A stretch of 64,000 nt of DNA from Zingiber officinale (lineage: Eukaryota; Streptophyta; Magnoliopsida; Zingiberales; Zingiberaceae). Of the stretch, positions 21,160 through 32,663 are shown piece by piece. Position 1 is the stretch's first letter, and the number at the start of each line of letters is the position of its first letter. The notes beneath the pieces were generated by a model. It ran no database searches. It was not told where the DNA came from and saw nothing but the letters and a program-made list of their open reading frames with translations. The stretch spans positions 130,620,532 to 130,684,531 of the forward strand of contig NC_055996.1 of the NCBI RefSeq assembly GCF_018446385.1. The letters are read 5' to 3'. The position numbers were made by a program, and so were the translations under genes.

Positions 21160-22368
21160 TATTAAGTTCTGTGTTTTTATTTATTTTTTAAAATTTAATT
21201 CAAACTATTTTTCTTGTTTAGTAATGCATATGTGTATACATTTTGTCCCACATTGCTAAGCTAAGAAGGTTGGAAGAGCTTATATATGAAGCCCTTCCAT
21301 CCTTGCTTAGCAATGTTAAGGGACCTACACGCATACGCGGGCCGAGCCCAAATCAGGTGGTTTCGGGGGGTTCAAGCCGGAAATCCATAAATCGGGCACA
21401 ACACACGCAGGGGGGTGCAAATCCCTAGCTCGTGGGCCTCACGCTTGCAGGCGGCCTGATTTATTTTTGCTAGTCTTTGATTTGATTTTGTCCCGCGTAT
21501 GAGGGAATCAACGCGTTTCGCTGCAAAGCAGTGCTTTGCTTCGGAGTGAATAAATGTTGCGCTCTCAGGCAGTCTGTTTCACTCTACTTGCGTGCGCTGC
21601 CTTCTCTTCTTTTCCGAGAGTTTTGCGTACGAGTTTTCCTTGTCCAGAGGCTTGGTGTTCCGCGATCTGAGGTTGGGTCCGGTGCGACGTTCGTCTTGGA
21701 GTGCACCTACGGACGACGGAGTGGTTGTCGGATCTTGGGAGAATTTTGCTGGAGAGCCTCTGCACCGTGGGTGGCAATATATTCTCTAAAGATAGTCGGC
21801 AACGCCGATGCTTCAACCAAATAGGGATGGCAATTTCACCCGAACCCGATGGAGGATCCGACATCCGACCCGAATGGAGGAGGATATGGAGGGACTATCA
21901 ATACCCGATACCCGACCCGAATACCCGATTAAATAATATATATATATATATATATACATATATTAAATAAAATTTTTATTTTCTAACATCAAGTTACTAT
22001 TTTTGTTGATATTAGGAGGAGACTATATAGATGTTTAATCTCTTTTTTTAATTATATATATATATTTTTAATAGGTTGTTAATTTTAATATATTTTTGTT
22101 GAATGATAATAGTTGGATAGAAAGAATAAAAATTATAACTATAGAAGATATCCGATCATTTAATGGGTATGAGTATACCCATCGGAGATCCTATACCCGA
22201 TGGGTATGGGGACGGAGGATATAGAATCCGACCCGAACCCGACCCATCGCCATCCCTACAACCAAAGGATAACTATTTCTAGATCTCACTCTTTTATTTA
22301 CCTGTTTATTGCATACTTGCTATTTTGGTGTAAATATATTACTGTCTTAGTGCAAACAATCTACAACA
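21160..22368 (+). repeat. 5' LTR of element A (contains a MITE)
   Basis: It starts TATTAAG (the 3' copy has TGTTAAG) and ends CTACAACA. Without the 437-bp MITE and its duplicated 8 bp it is about 80 bp shorter than the 3' LTR, which has an extra CCCGCGTGAAACAACGCGAGG-type segment near 27310. Confidence 0.92.
21822..22258. mobile_element. hAT-type MITE in LTR A (437 bp)
   Basis: The termini are TAGGGATGGCAA and its inverse TCGCCATCCCTA. It is flanked by a perfect 8-bp target duplication CAACCAAA (21814-21821 and 22259-22266), as for hAT elements. The interior is rich in CCCGAACCCGA / GGGTATGGG repeats and a TA run. It is absent from the 3' LTR, so it inserted after element A. Confidence 0.95.
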
Positions 22369-22401
22369 ATTTTAGAGAATATATTATAAGCATCAATAGA
22401 C

Positions 22402-25400
22402 ATGATGAATGATAGGGTAACGGGGTCTGATGAGGCTAGCGCTAGACCCGAGAGATTTTTCGGGCAAAATTTCAAACGTTGGCAACAACGGATGAAATTT
22501 TGACTTACTACACTAGGGTTATTCTCCGTTATAGAAACAGATCCTCCTTCACCTGATGAAGAGGAACCTGCCTATAGTGTTGCCTTACAGAGGTTTAAGC
22601 AAAGAGATTATCTCTGCCATGGGAGGATCCTGTCTGCCCTCTCAGACGCACTATTTGATGTGCACTGCTCAACATCTTCGGCTAAAGAGCTGTGGAAATC
22701 TTTGGATAAAAAATACAACTCCGAAGATTCTGGTTTAGAAAAGTATACTGTGGCAAAATTCCTAAACTTCAAAATGGTTGAAGGCAAATCTGTGGTTGAG
22801 CAGACACATGAATTCCAAGTTCAAATTCATGGTCTTGCTGAAGGAGATATGTCATTACCCGAAAAGTTTCAGGTCTTGTCTATCATCAAAAAATTGCCTC
22901 CGAGTTGGGAAGATTTTGGCATCACTCTTAAACATAGGAGAGGTAAAATCTCTCTAGAAGATTTGATGATTGCCTTAAATATCGAAGAAGAACATTGAAA
23001 GCAACATAAAGATGATGATAAAAGAATGCCTATGGATTTTATTCCAAAGGCAAACATAGTAGTCTCATCTGATAAGAAAAAATTCAAAAATCAGAAAATG
23101 AAGAATAAGATGAAACCCAAACCAAAGGTTCAAAATAAAAATGGAACCAAGCCGTGCTGAGCATGTGGATAAGTTGGGCATTATGTCAAATTTTGCCCTA
23201 AGCAAAAGGACAAGAAGAAAAACCAGAGCAATATGTCCAACACCAAGGCACAAGAAAATGTTGTGACTTCTAGTGACGGCACCAGCAATAGGTTTGTTAC
23301 CTTCAAACTCGAACTAAACTTGATCTATCAACCCAATGAATGGTTAGTTGATACATGTGCTAATGTGCACTGTTGTTCTGATCGCTCTGCCTTCCTTACT
23401 TATCAGGTAATTGAAGGCACTTCCGTGACCATGGGGAACCATTCTGCAGCCAGGGTGTTTGGGATAGGACAAGTTGACCTGAGGTTCACCTCTGGAAAAG
23501 TCCTATCACTGCATGAGGTGCATCATGTTCCAGCGGTTCGTCGGAATTTAATTAGTGGGTCAAAGTTAGTCCACGCTAGTTATGAGTTGAACTCTAAATG
23601 TAATAAAGTTGTAATATTACATTTAGGAACATTTATTGGAAAAGGTTACCTTAATGAAGATTTATTTAAACTCAATGTAGAAAATGCTACCTTAAATAAA
23701 TCTACTGATATTGGTTGTTCATATAACATTGAGTCTTATGATATATGGTATGACATATTAGGACATGTCAATTTTAATACCGTAAAAAGGATGATGAATC
23801 TAGACATGATTCCTAAGCATGCTATAAATGATAAGAAAAAATGTGAAGTCTGTGTGCAATATAAACAACCCCGTAAACCCTTCAAATCAGTTGATAGAAA
23901 TTCTGATATTATATTTTAGAATTGATTCATACCGACTGTTGTGAGTTTAACGGTGTAATAACGAGAGACCATAAAAGGTATTTCATTACCTTCATTGATG
24001 ATCACTCTCGTTATTGTTATGTTTATTTGCTAAAAACTAAGGATAAAGCTTTAGATAAATTTATTATTTTTAAATCTGAAGCTGAGAATCAAACAAATAA
24101 ATCTATTAAGAGGTTAAGGTCTGATAGGGGTGGAGAGTTTACCTCGAACTTGTTTCAAAAATTTTGTCAAGATGCAGGTATAATTCACGAGGTAACTGCT
24201 CCATATAGTCCTCAATCCAACAGTATAGCAGAACGAAAAAATCGAACCCTTGAAGATATGATTAATTCCATGTTAGGTAGTTCTGGGTTACCCAACTTCA
24301 TGTGGGGGGAGACTCTATACACTGCATGCCATGTGTTGAATAGAGTCCCCATAAAGTCAAGGGATAAAAGCCCATATGAGCTTTGGAAAGGTCGGAGGAC
24401 AAGTTTGAAATACCTTAAAGTGTGGGGGTGCCTTGCAAAGGTACTAGTACTTGAACACAGAAGGAAAAAACTTGGTCTAAAGACCGTAGATGCTATCTTC
24501 TTGGGTTATGCTCAAAATAGTATTGCATATAGGTTTCTGATTATTAAATCAGAAATTTCTGGAATAGATGCAAATACTATTGTAGAACTTCGCGATGCTA
24601 CATTTTTTGAAGATATATTTCCTATGAAGACGAGAACACCTCAGTCTATATCTAGTATTCCTACTAGAGATAAGTCTGCTTCCGTAGAGGTCCCATTATC
24701 CGTAGTAGGTACACCTTCCTGAAGTCACTCTAGACTAGATGAATCTAGTGAGTATACAGAACCGAGAAGGAGCAAGAGGCAACGTGCGTCTATGGATTTA
24801 GGCCAGGACTTTATCACCTATAATATAGAAGGTGACCCTGTGACATATAGAGATGTTATGGCTTCTCTTGAAGCTAAGCACTGGAAAGAGCCCATTAAAA
24901 GTGAAATGGACTCTATTATCTCTAATGTCACTTGGGAGTTGGTAGATTTACCTCCTAGGTGTACCACTATAGGATGTAAATGGGTGTTTAAGAGAAAACT
25001 AAAACCTGATGGGTCAGTAGATAAATTCAAAGCCCGCATAGTTGCTAAGGGATTCAAATAGAAAGAAGGAATTGACTATTTTGATACTTATTCTCTTGTT
25101 ACCAGAATTACTACAATCCGAGTGTTAATAGCATTGACATCCATATATCATCTTGAGGCCCATAAAATGGATCTCAAAACGACATTCCTTAATGGAGATT
25201 TTGAAGAAGAGATATATATGGATCAGCCTGAGGGACATGTAGCTTCTGAAAATGAGAATAAAGTCTATAGGTTAGTCAAATCTCTTTATTGTTTAAAGCA
25301 AGCCCTAAAGCAGTGGCACGAAAAATTTGATAGAGTTATGCTATCATTTGGCTTTGAAATGAATGACTCTGATAAATGTGTGTATGCTAAAATAAAAGGT

Positions 25401-26411
25401 GATAATTGTATTATCTTATGTTTATATGTAGATGATATTCTACTTTTTTGTTCTAACCTTTCTATTATTAATGAGACTAAGGCACTCTTAAGTAGTAAGT
25501 TTGATATGAAGGATATGGGTTGTGCTGATATGATTTTAGGGCTGAAGTTGACTCGTTCAACTGATGGAATAGCAATTTCTCAATCACTCTATGTTGAGAG
25601 AGTATTAGAGAAATATGACTATAGTCAAGTTAAATCTGTCGTCACACCCTATGATCCTTCAAAAACTCTCCACAAGAATAAGAGTGGTGTGGCAGTGTCT
25701 CAATTAAGATACTCACAAATAATAGGTAGTCTAATGTATTTAGCAAATTATTCTAGACCTGATATTTCTTTTGCTATAACGAAATTGAGCAGGTTTACCA
25801 ACTGTCCGGACAGAACGTATTGGGATACATTAGACAGAGTACTCAAATACCTAAGAGGCACTATATCCTTGGGCTTGTGGTATGGGAGATTTCCTGCAGT
25901 CCTAGAGGGATATAGTGATGCTAGTTGGATAGCTGACACTGCTGAGTGTAAAGGCGTTACTGGTTATGTCTTTAGACTTGGAGGCGGTGTAGTTGCTTGG
26001 AGGTCTGTTAAACAGACGATTATAACCCGTTCTACATCTGATGCAGAATTGCGTACTTTTTATACCACAGTAACTGAAGTTGATTGGCTTAAGGGTCTTC
26101 TTTCTGAAATTCCCTTGATGATAAAGTCAATACCTTCTATTTCAGTACACTGTGATAATCAAACAACAATAGTTCAGATTAGAAGCTCCAAGTATAACCA
26201 GAAACAGAAGAGACATGTACGAATAAGATTAAAGTCTATTCGTGAGTTAGTGTCCCTTGGAGTGGTGTCATTGGACTTTGTAAGTTCAAAGGACAATATT
26301 GCTGATCCACTCACTAAAGGACTTGATTCTGAGAAAATCAAGAGATCCAGTAAGGGAATGGGGTTGAGGCCTATCCTGGTTTTATCTATAGCGGCAACCC
26401 AACCTATCTGA
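22402..26411 (+). pseudogene. gag-pol polyprotein of copia element A
   Basis: Order: gag (WQQRMKF, KELWKSLDKKY, LPPSWEDF), zinc knuckle around 23155-23190, protease (WLVDTCANVHCC; the usual DTGA is DTCA), GAG-pre-integrase (WYDILGHVN), integrase with the D-D-E triad in IHTDCCEFNG, SDRGGEFTS and IAERKNRTLEDM, RT (CKWVFKRKL, KTTFLNGDFEEEIYM, LYVDDILLF) and RNase H (GYSDASWIAD, CDNQTTI). In-frame stops: 22501, 22996, 23158, 23170, 24720 and 25059. A frameshift lies near 23912 between pre-integrase and integrase. Two of the stops fall within the zinc knuckle. Most stops replace expected Trp, Arg or Gln codons, as cytosine deamination would cause. The element can no longer move by itself. Confidence 0.93.
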
Positions 26412-26933
26412 TTGGAGATCCCAAAAAGTAGGTTCAATGTGGTATAAACAAGTTATAAGGGTGAACCGTAAGCATCAAATTGATTGAGATGTAATCTCAT
26501 AGTCTCTTCCCTGGATAGATGTTTGACTGCTAGTAAGGATGAGCTTAGGAGCTCTTAATGAGTTCAAGGTCTTAATGACAGGATGCTCGCAGTACATCCT
26601 TGGAGAACTCACCTATGTAAGTGTAACTGTGGGGCCGCGGTGTGGGGGTCTAGGTAACTCTCCTTAGCACTTATGAAACAAGATTCGGTGGCATGGCCGT
26701 AATGCACCAACCCATAAGGATTCAACCGTCACCCGTGATGAGTTGTTACCAATTGATTTTCACATATAAAAGGTTTAAGTTCAAGACTGAGTTCTCTTCA
26801 AACCTATGTGAATAAGATTGGTGTACTTAGGTGAAAATTCAAACCGGAAGGTATTTTCACTAAAAGCTCATTGCAACCAAGCCTTAGGACATATCTTTGT
26901 TTTCGACCAAAATAATTTGAATTAGTGGGAGAT
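26412..26933 (+). other. Untranslated 3' region and polypurine tract of element A
   Basis: Non-coding sequence between the end of RNase H and the 3' LTR, closed by the purine-rich TTAGTGGGAGAT. No extra ORF is seen. Confidence 0.7.
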
Positions 26934-27778
26934 TGTTAAGTTATGTATTTTTATTTATTTTTTAAAATTTAATTCAAACTATTTTTCTTGTTTTGGTAAT
27001 GCATATGTGTATGCATTTAGTCCCACATTGCTAAGCTAAGAAGGTTGGAAGAGCTTATATATGGAGCTCTTCCATCCTTGCTTAGCAATGCTAAGGGGAC
27101 CTACACGCATGCGCGGGTCGAGCCCAAATCAGGTGGTTTTGGGGGGTTCGAGCCGAAAATCCATAAACCGGGCGCGACGCACGCGATCATCGTGCGCAGG
27201 GGGGGTGCAAATCCCCAGCTCGTGGGCCTCACGCTTACAGGCGGTCTGGTTTGTTTTTGCTAGTCTTTGGTTTGGTTTTATCCCGCGTATGAGGGAACTA
27301 ACGCGAGGTTTGGTTCTGTCCCGCGTGAAACAACGCGAGGCAAAGCAGTGCTTTGGTACCCTGCAAAGCAGTGCTTCGCTTCGGAGTGAATAAATGTTGC
27401 GCTCTCAAACAGTCTGTTTCACTCTACTTCGCTCTCTGAGTTTTGCGTGCGTTGCCTTCTCTTCTTTTCCGAGAGTTTTGCGTACGAGTTTTCCTTGTCC
27501 TGAGGCTTGGTGTTCCGCAATCAGAGGTTGGGTCCAGTGCGACGTTCGTCTTGGAGTGCACCTACGGACGACGGAGTGGTTGTCGGATCTTGGGAGAATT
27601 TTGCCGGAGAGCCTCTGCACCATGGGCGGCAATATATTCTCTAAAGACAGTCGGCAACGCCGACGCTTCAACGAGAGGATAACTATTTCTAGATCTCACT
27701 CTTTTATTTACCTGTTTATTGCATTCTTGCTATTTTGGTGCAAATATATTACTATCTTAGTGCAAACAATCTACAACA
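26934..27778 (+). repeat. 3' LTR of element A
   Basis: 845 bp, TGTTAAG ... CTACAACA, directly after the polypurine tract and followed by the GAAAT target duplication. Several antisense and sense ORFs here are LTR read-through. Confidence 0.95.
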
Positions 27779-27783
27779 GAAAT

Positions 27784-27990
27784 AAGGTGTAACAGTTATT
27801 ATCATAAATGGTATAACAATATTTAAATTATTTTAAATTAACTAATAATAAATATTTTGATATAATAATATTAAATTAAAATATTAAATTAATCTATTTT
27901 AATATAATTTAACAGTTATATACATAGTTGATATAATAAAACTAAAATGATATTTGTGTACATGGTAAAAAAATATAATAGGAGAATAAC
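27784..27990. other. Neprosin spacer 1, fragment between the two insertions
   Basis: It matches 36184-36400 and 41820-42010. It is AT-rich with no gene. It ends in AGAATAAC, the left target duplication of the hAT element. Confidence 0.75.
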
Positions 27991-29150
27991 CAGGGGCGGA
28001 TTTACAGGTGGACTGGGGGGCCCGGCCCCCCAGTCCATGTGTAAACTCTATTAATAATAATATTAATTATTAACAATATTATTAGTGAATAATAAATATA
28101 AACTCATTTGTGAATTGGGATAAAAACAAATACGCTTGCACCGCTGCAGCCCTACTCGTTGTTCGACACTTGCTCCGGTGCCTCTGAACGATCAATCAGA
28201 CGTTGGATGTGGAGGTCTCATGTGACAAAAATATTCTCGAGCCCGATTCGAAAGAAAGGTATAATTTCATTCTACTCGCTCCTTAATCCTTAGGGTTTTG
28301 ATTTTTGAAACCCGTAAAACTGAGAACTGAGAAGGGAACAAGAGAATTTTTATTTTTTTTTTTGGGTATTTTCCATCTTCGTTTCTACTTTCTACCCCAT
28401 AAGCTAACCCCACTATGAAGCTTAGGCTGCATATCACAGATTTATCATTTATGATATACCTAATACCTTTATTTATGAATGAGGCGAGAAGAACACAGGA
28501 GGCAAAGTCAGAGGACCAAACAAAAATAATTCCATACATTTTGTGTGAAAAAAATATAATAATTAATTTTACATGGCCCTCCTTGTCCTTCTTGGCTTCT
28601 TGCTGCTGATTGTTGAAAGTGAAGGCTGCTTTAGATTTTTTTTTTTTACCTATAATATATGCACACACAAGCAAACATACTATATTATAAAAGGTATCCA
28701 TCAATGGTCCTACCATTTAGTTGCTGTGGGCCCGTGACTTTGAAGTAACATATAGATTTATCTCTGTTATGACTTATGATTTATAACTTTTTACTAAGAA
28801 TAGAATTGTTTAAAGCCCATAATTTTACTAGATTCTTTTATTTTGTTTGCTTTTCTCCTTTTTGCTAGTTTCTTTTGTTTGTTGTTCTCCTATGAAATGA
28901 TTAATTTTAAGCATTTTAATTAAATCTTGTGATTTTAGAAATTAAAGTGCCTAAATGATGAAATAGTTGAAGTTGGAATTGTTGATTTAATATTTGATTA
29001 AAAGAAAAAAAAACTTGGTGTTTTTTTTATTGTATGATGTTGTTATTATTCACTGACTTAATGTTTGGTTTAATATTGTTGTTATTAATTATTATTCACT
29101 TATTTGAAATAATTTGAGTTTTTCATTATTAAAGGCTTCATATATTTTAA

Positions 29151-31590
29151 ATGGGAAAATTCGTTACAATTGATAAGTTTTTTCAAAGGAAGAGAGCAAA
29201 TGAACCAGATCCGGCTACTCCTATAACCCCATCGACAAGATCAAATAACAATGATCTTCCATATGAATTTTCTCCTAAAAGATTCAAAAGTACAGAAATT
29301 GAAGAGGTTGATCTCGATTCTTTAGAGCGTGATCCAGGATTGCGTCAACAAATTTGGGAATATCATCCTAACCAACGAGAGGAAATTCGTCGAGCTTATT
29401 TGAATCTGAAGGCATACCAACCTATTCTTCAAGAATATCCACTAAATAAAAATATTAAGCACCCACGAAGATTTCAGTCTACTTGGTATGAACAATTTCC
29501 TTGGTTGGAGTATTCATAAGCTAAAGATAAAGCATATTGCTTTCTATGTTTTATCTTCAACAAGCCAGGATGCTAAAATCAAATTGCATTTACTGTTAAT
29601 GGATTTAATAGTTGGAAGAAAGTTCGAAATGGAAAAGCTTGTGCTTTCCTCAGCCATATAGGGAAAGATAATGTATCTTCACCCATCGTAATGCTGAAAA
29701 GGTATGTGAGGATTTGATGAACCAACCACAACACATATCAAGGAGATTCGACAATTTTAATGATGAACAAATCGTAACTAATCGTCTTCGATTAAAGGCT
29801 CACATACATGTGGTGTTGTTAATTGCACTTCAAGGAATTCCATTTAGAGGTCATGATAAGAAATCTAGTTCATCTAATCGTGGCAATTTTATTGAATCTT
29901 TGGATGTGCTAAGCATGTACAATGACGAACTTTCAAAGGCAATTGCGAAAGCTCCAAAAAATGCCAAATATACAAGTCACGATATTCAGAAACAAATACT
30001 TCATGTGCTTTCAGTGAGAGTGAAAAATGTAATTCGTGAAGAAATTGGAGCTGCCAAGTATTGCATAATTGTTGATGAAGCCCGAGATGAGTCAAAAAGA
30101 GAGCAAGTGTCTATAGTATCAAGGTTCATGGATACTAATGGATTCATTCAAGAACGTTTTTTTGGGCTTATTCATGTATCTGATATTGCAGCTTTGACTT
30201 TAAAGGATGCTATATATTCTTCTTTGACTCACTACAATTTAGATGTTCAAAATATTAGAGGTCAAGGCTATGATGGTGCTAGTAATATGAGGGGGCGAGT
30301 TTAATGGATTGCAAGTTTTAATCATAAAAGATTGTAGAAGTGCTTATTATGTTCATTGCTTTGCTCATCGGTTACAATTGGCTTTAGTTGCAACATCAAA
30401 AAAATGTGGCACCTATTCATCAATTTTTTGATAGATTAACTTTTATAGTTAATATTGTTGGTTCTTCGTGTAAGCGTAATGATGAATTGAAGAATGCTCA
30501 TGCAGATGACAATGCACATTTGATTGCTATTAATGAACTTGAGACAGGGCGTGGACTTAATCAGATAGGTACTTTACAATGAGCTGCTGATACACATTGG
30601 AGTTCTCATTTGAGATCGTTGAAAGGCTTAATTAAGATGTTTAGTGCATCGTGTATGGTATTGCTTAAGGTTATGGATGATGGACTTCCTTCTCAACGAG
30701 CAGATGCAACATTTGTTTATGATGAAATGATTTCTTTTGATTTTGTATTCATCTTGCATCTTATGAAAGAAATTATGGGAATCACAGATATCCTTTGTCA
30801 AACTTTACAAAGTAAGTCTCAGGATATTATAATTGCAATGGAGCTTGTATTATCTACTAAGAATTTACTTCAACAAATGTGGGATAACAAGTGGAATGAT
30901 TTGCTTGCAAAAGTGAATTTTTTTTGTGAACTTCGAAATATTGATATTCCTGATTTCAATGATCCATATATTAATAGACGAGGTCGAGCCCCTGCTCGTC
31001 AAGACAATTTCACCATTGAGCATCATTATCAGGTAGAACTCTTTTATGCTTCAATAGATTCACAATTGCAAGAAATTAATGGGCGCTTTAGTGATGATGC
31101 TATGGAATTGCTTATTCTTAGTAATGCCTTAAATCCTCAAAATGCAGTGGAGTCTTTCAGAGTTGAGGATATATGTAAATTAGTTGAAAAGTTTTATGCC
31201 TAAGACTTTACAAGAGATGAAAAAGAGCAATTAGAGATGCAATTGAAGCATTACGAGTATAATATAGTCAAAGGGTCCAACTACAACAATCTTGCAACTA
31301 TTTTAGAATTATGTCAATGGTTGGTGAAGACTAACAAGTCTGTTACATACAATCTCATTTTTACAGTGATTGTACTTGTGCTTACTCTTCCAGTTTCCAC
31401 TGCTACTATAGAACGATCATTTTTTGTGATGAATATCGTGAAAACAAGGCTTCGGAGTAAAATGGAGGGTGGTTTTCTCTCAGACGTGTTAATGATATAT
31501 ATTGAGCGAGAAATTGTTAGAAAGGTGAGCATAGAAGCTATCATTGAAGACTTTGAAAATTTAAAAGAACGCCGATTTCCTTTTAGTTAG
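29151..31590 (+). pseudogene. hAT transposase (TTF-zinc-finger / DUF4371 type)
   Basis: It starts MGKFVTIDKFFQRKR. The N-terminal part has a TTF/ZnF-like YCFLCFIF and WKKVRNGKACAFLSHI; the middle has the DUF4371 pattern (IVDEARDESKREQVSIVSRF, IRGQGYDGASNMRG, YYVHCFAHRLQLALVA). The C-terminus is a hAT dimerisation domain (LTLPVSTATIERSFFVMNIVKTRLRSKM). Its relatives are the plant 'zinc finger MYM-type protein 1-like' transposases. Stops: 29517, near 29571, 30580 and 31201. Frameshifts: near 29685, 30293 (an extra G in AGGGGGCG) and about 30390. In the active family it would cut and paste the element; here it is dead. The three acidic catalytic positions were not verified. Confidence 0.9.
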
Positions 31591-32092
31591 ATAATTGTAT
31601 TTGATACTTAATTGAATGTATATTAACTTCATGTTTGTTCTTTTACTATGCAACTATTTTACAATTAGTTATACTATTCTGTATTTCTGTTTGAAAATAA
31701 AAATCTATTGCTCTCTAAATTTAGCAAGCTTGTAGCTTCTAAGTCTCGCTGCTATTGACTTCAAGGTTATTTATAGCAAGCTTTCCAGACGTGAGGTTGA
31801 AGTAGGGATGTCTGAATGATTCAACATTACATTTGTTGATTATTTGTGTTTATCTTTGTAGTTGAAAAAGAATTATCTGATTTATTATTGTCCATATAAT
31901 TCTCATGTTAACATGGTGTTTGTGAGTTGAAAATCTCTTGAAGAAATCTTTGCCTTCCCGACCATCATTATTCCAATCAATACGATACATGTCATCTTTA
32001 AAAAATTTTATTAGAGGTTTGGCAAAATACATTTCAGAATATTGCTACTGATTTGCTGTTATATAGCTTATGATGCTCTTATTACTTCATAG

Positions 32093-32349
32093 GTCTTTCA
32101 TTTGACACTAATGATGAGTTTAAAAGAAGCATTTATGAATTATGGTGAAGTTGTTGATGGTAAGTCGTTATTGTCTTTTTTATTTCTTTTTAATCTTTGC
32201 AGTACATGATTATTATATTCACTGGTATTTACCTATGCTGCTAGAGTGCATCATTGGCAGGGAAAGTGGAAGGTCTAGAGGGTTTTGGTTTTGTGATTTT
32301 TATATCTAGCGAAGAAGCTTCAGCTATAATCAGTGGCATGGATGGGAAG
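32093..32349 (+). pseudogene. Captured two-exon RRM fragment (glycine-rich RNA-binding protein type)
   Basis: Exon 32093-32159 encodes (G)LSFDTNDE then, after a small indel, LKEAFMNYGEVVD, i.e. the start of an RRM with its helix 1. It is preceded by the acceptor CTTCATAG and followed by the donor GTAAGT. After an ~85-bp intron ending GCTGCTAG, exon 32245-32349 encodes IIGRESGRSRGFGFV (RNP1) and FISSEEASAIISGMDGK, followed by GTAAAT. One extra T in the RNP1 region and the first-exon indel shift the frame. The pattern matches plant glycine-rich or organellar RRM proteins. It lies between the transposase relic and the right hAT end, so it is best explained as a host gene piece carried with introns by the transposon. 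Confidence 0.8.
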
Positions 32350-32663
32350 GTAAATATGTTTTGCTCTTCTTTGTGTTTATTTTATATAATGTTAATAGAA
32401 TATGTAGATGTTGTTGCATTATTCATTTTAAAAAGGATGAAAGTGTCACACTTTATGGGATGCATAGCATAAATTAGTAATATGATGCATGAAATTTTAT
32501 GTAGTGATTATAGTATGCTATGTTATTTAGTCTCTTGTTTTTTTTAATCATAAGGTTGTGCTTAGGTCCTTGATAAGTATCTTTAGATAGTTTCTGGATT
32601 TAAAGGAGTAGAGGATTTCCATTATACAGCCCCCAAACTTAAAATCCTTGATCCGCGCCCCTG

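Larger units (their letters stand above)
21160..27778 (+). mobile_element. Complete, decayed Ty1/copia retrotransposon (element A)
   Basis: Both LTRs, a degenerate single polyprotein frame, a polypurine tract (AGTGGGAGAT, ending at 26933) and a perfect target duplication GAAAT (21155-21159 and 27779-27783) are present. It sits in the 3' flank of neprosin gene 1. Domain order protease - integrase - RT - RNase H identifies Ty1/copia. The base after the 5' LTR does not show the usual TGGTATCAGAGC primer-binding site. Its 5' LTR carries a later hAT MITE. Confidence 0.95.
27991..32663 (+). mobile_element. hAT transposon with transposase relic and captured RRM gene fragment (4.67 kb)
   Basis: The termini are CAGGGGCGGAT and its inverse ATCCGCGCCCCTG. 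8-bp flanks AGAATAAC (27983-27990) and ACAATAAC (32664-32671) match at 7 of 8 positions, and the empty site is seen in the homologous spacer near 36391. A 12-bp-arm hairpin lies just inside the left end (28009-28037). The interior holds a decayed transposase (29151-31590) and two exons of an RNA-binding protein gene (32093-32349). From 28040 to 29150 no gene is recognised; a 149-aa minus ORF at 28267-28716 has no recognisable motif. Confidence 0.92.

Noticed and set aside
21531..21864. Overlapping ORFs on both strands in LTR A (also 27394-27792)
   Set aside because: They fall entirely inside the LTRs, run through MITE or LTR ends and differ between the two LTR copies.
28267..28716. 149-aa minus-strand ORF inside the hAT element
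   Set aside because: No recognisable motif, rich in homopolymer-derived Lys/Phe runs and opposite to the transposase. Kept only as a possible chance ORF.
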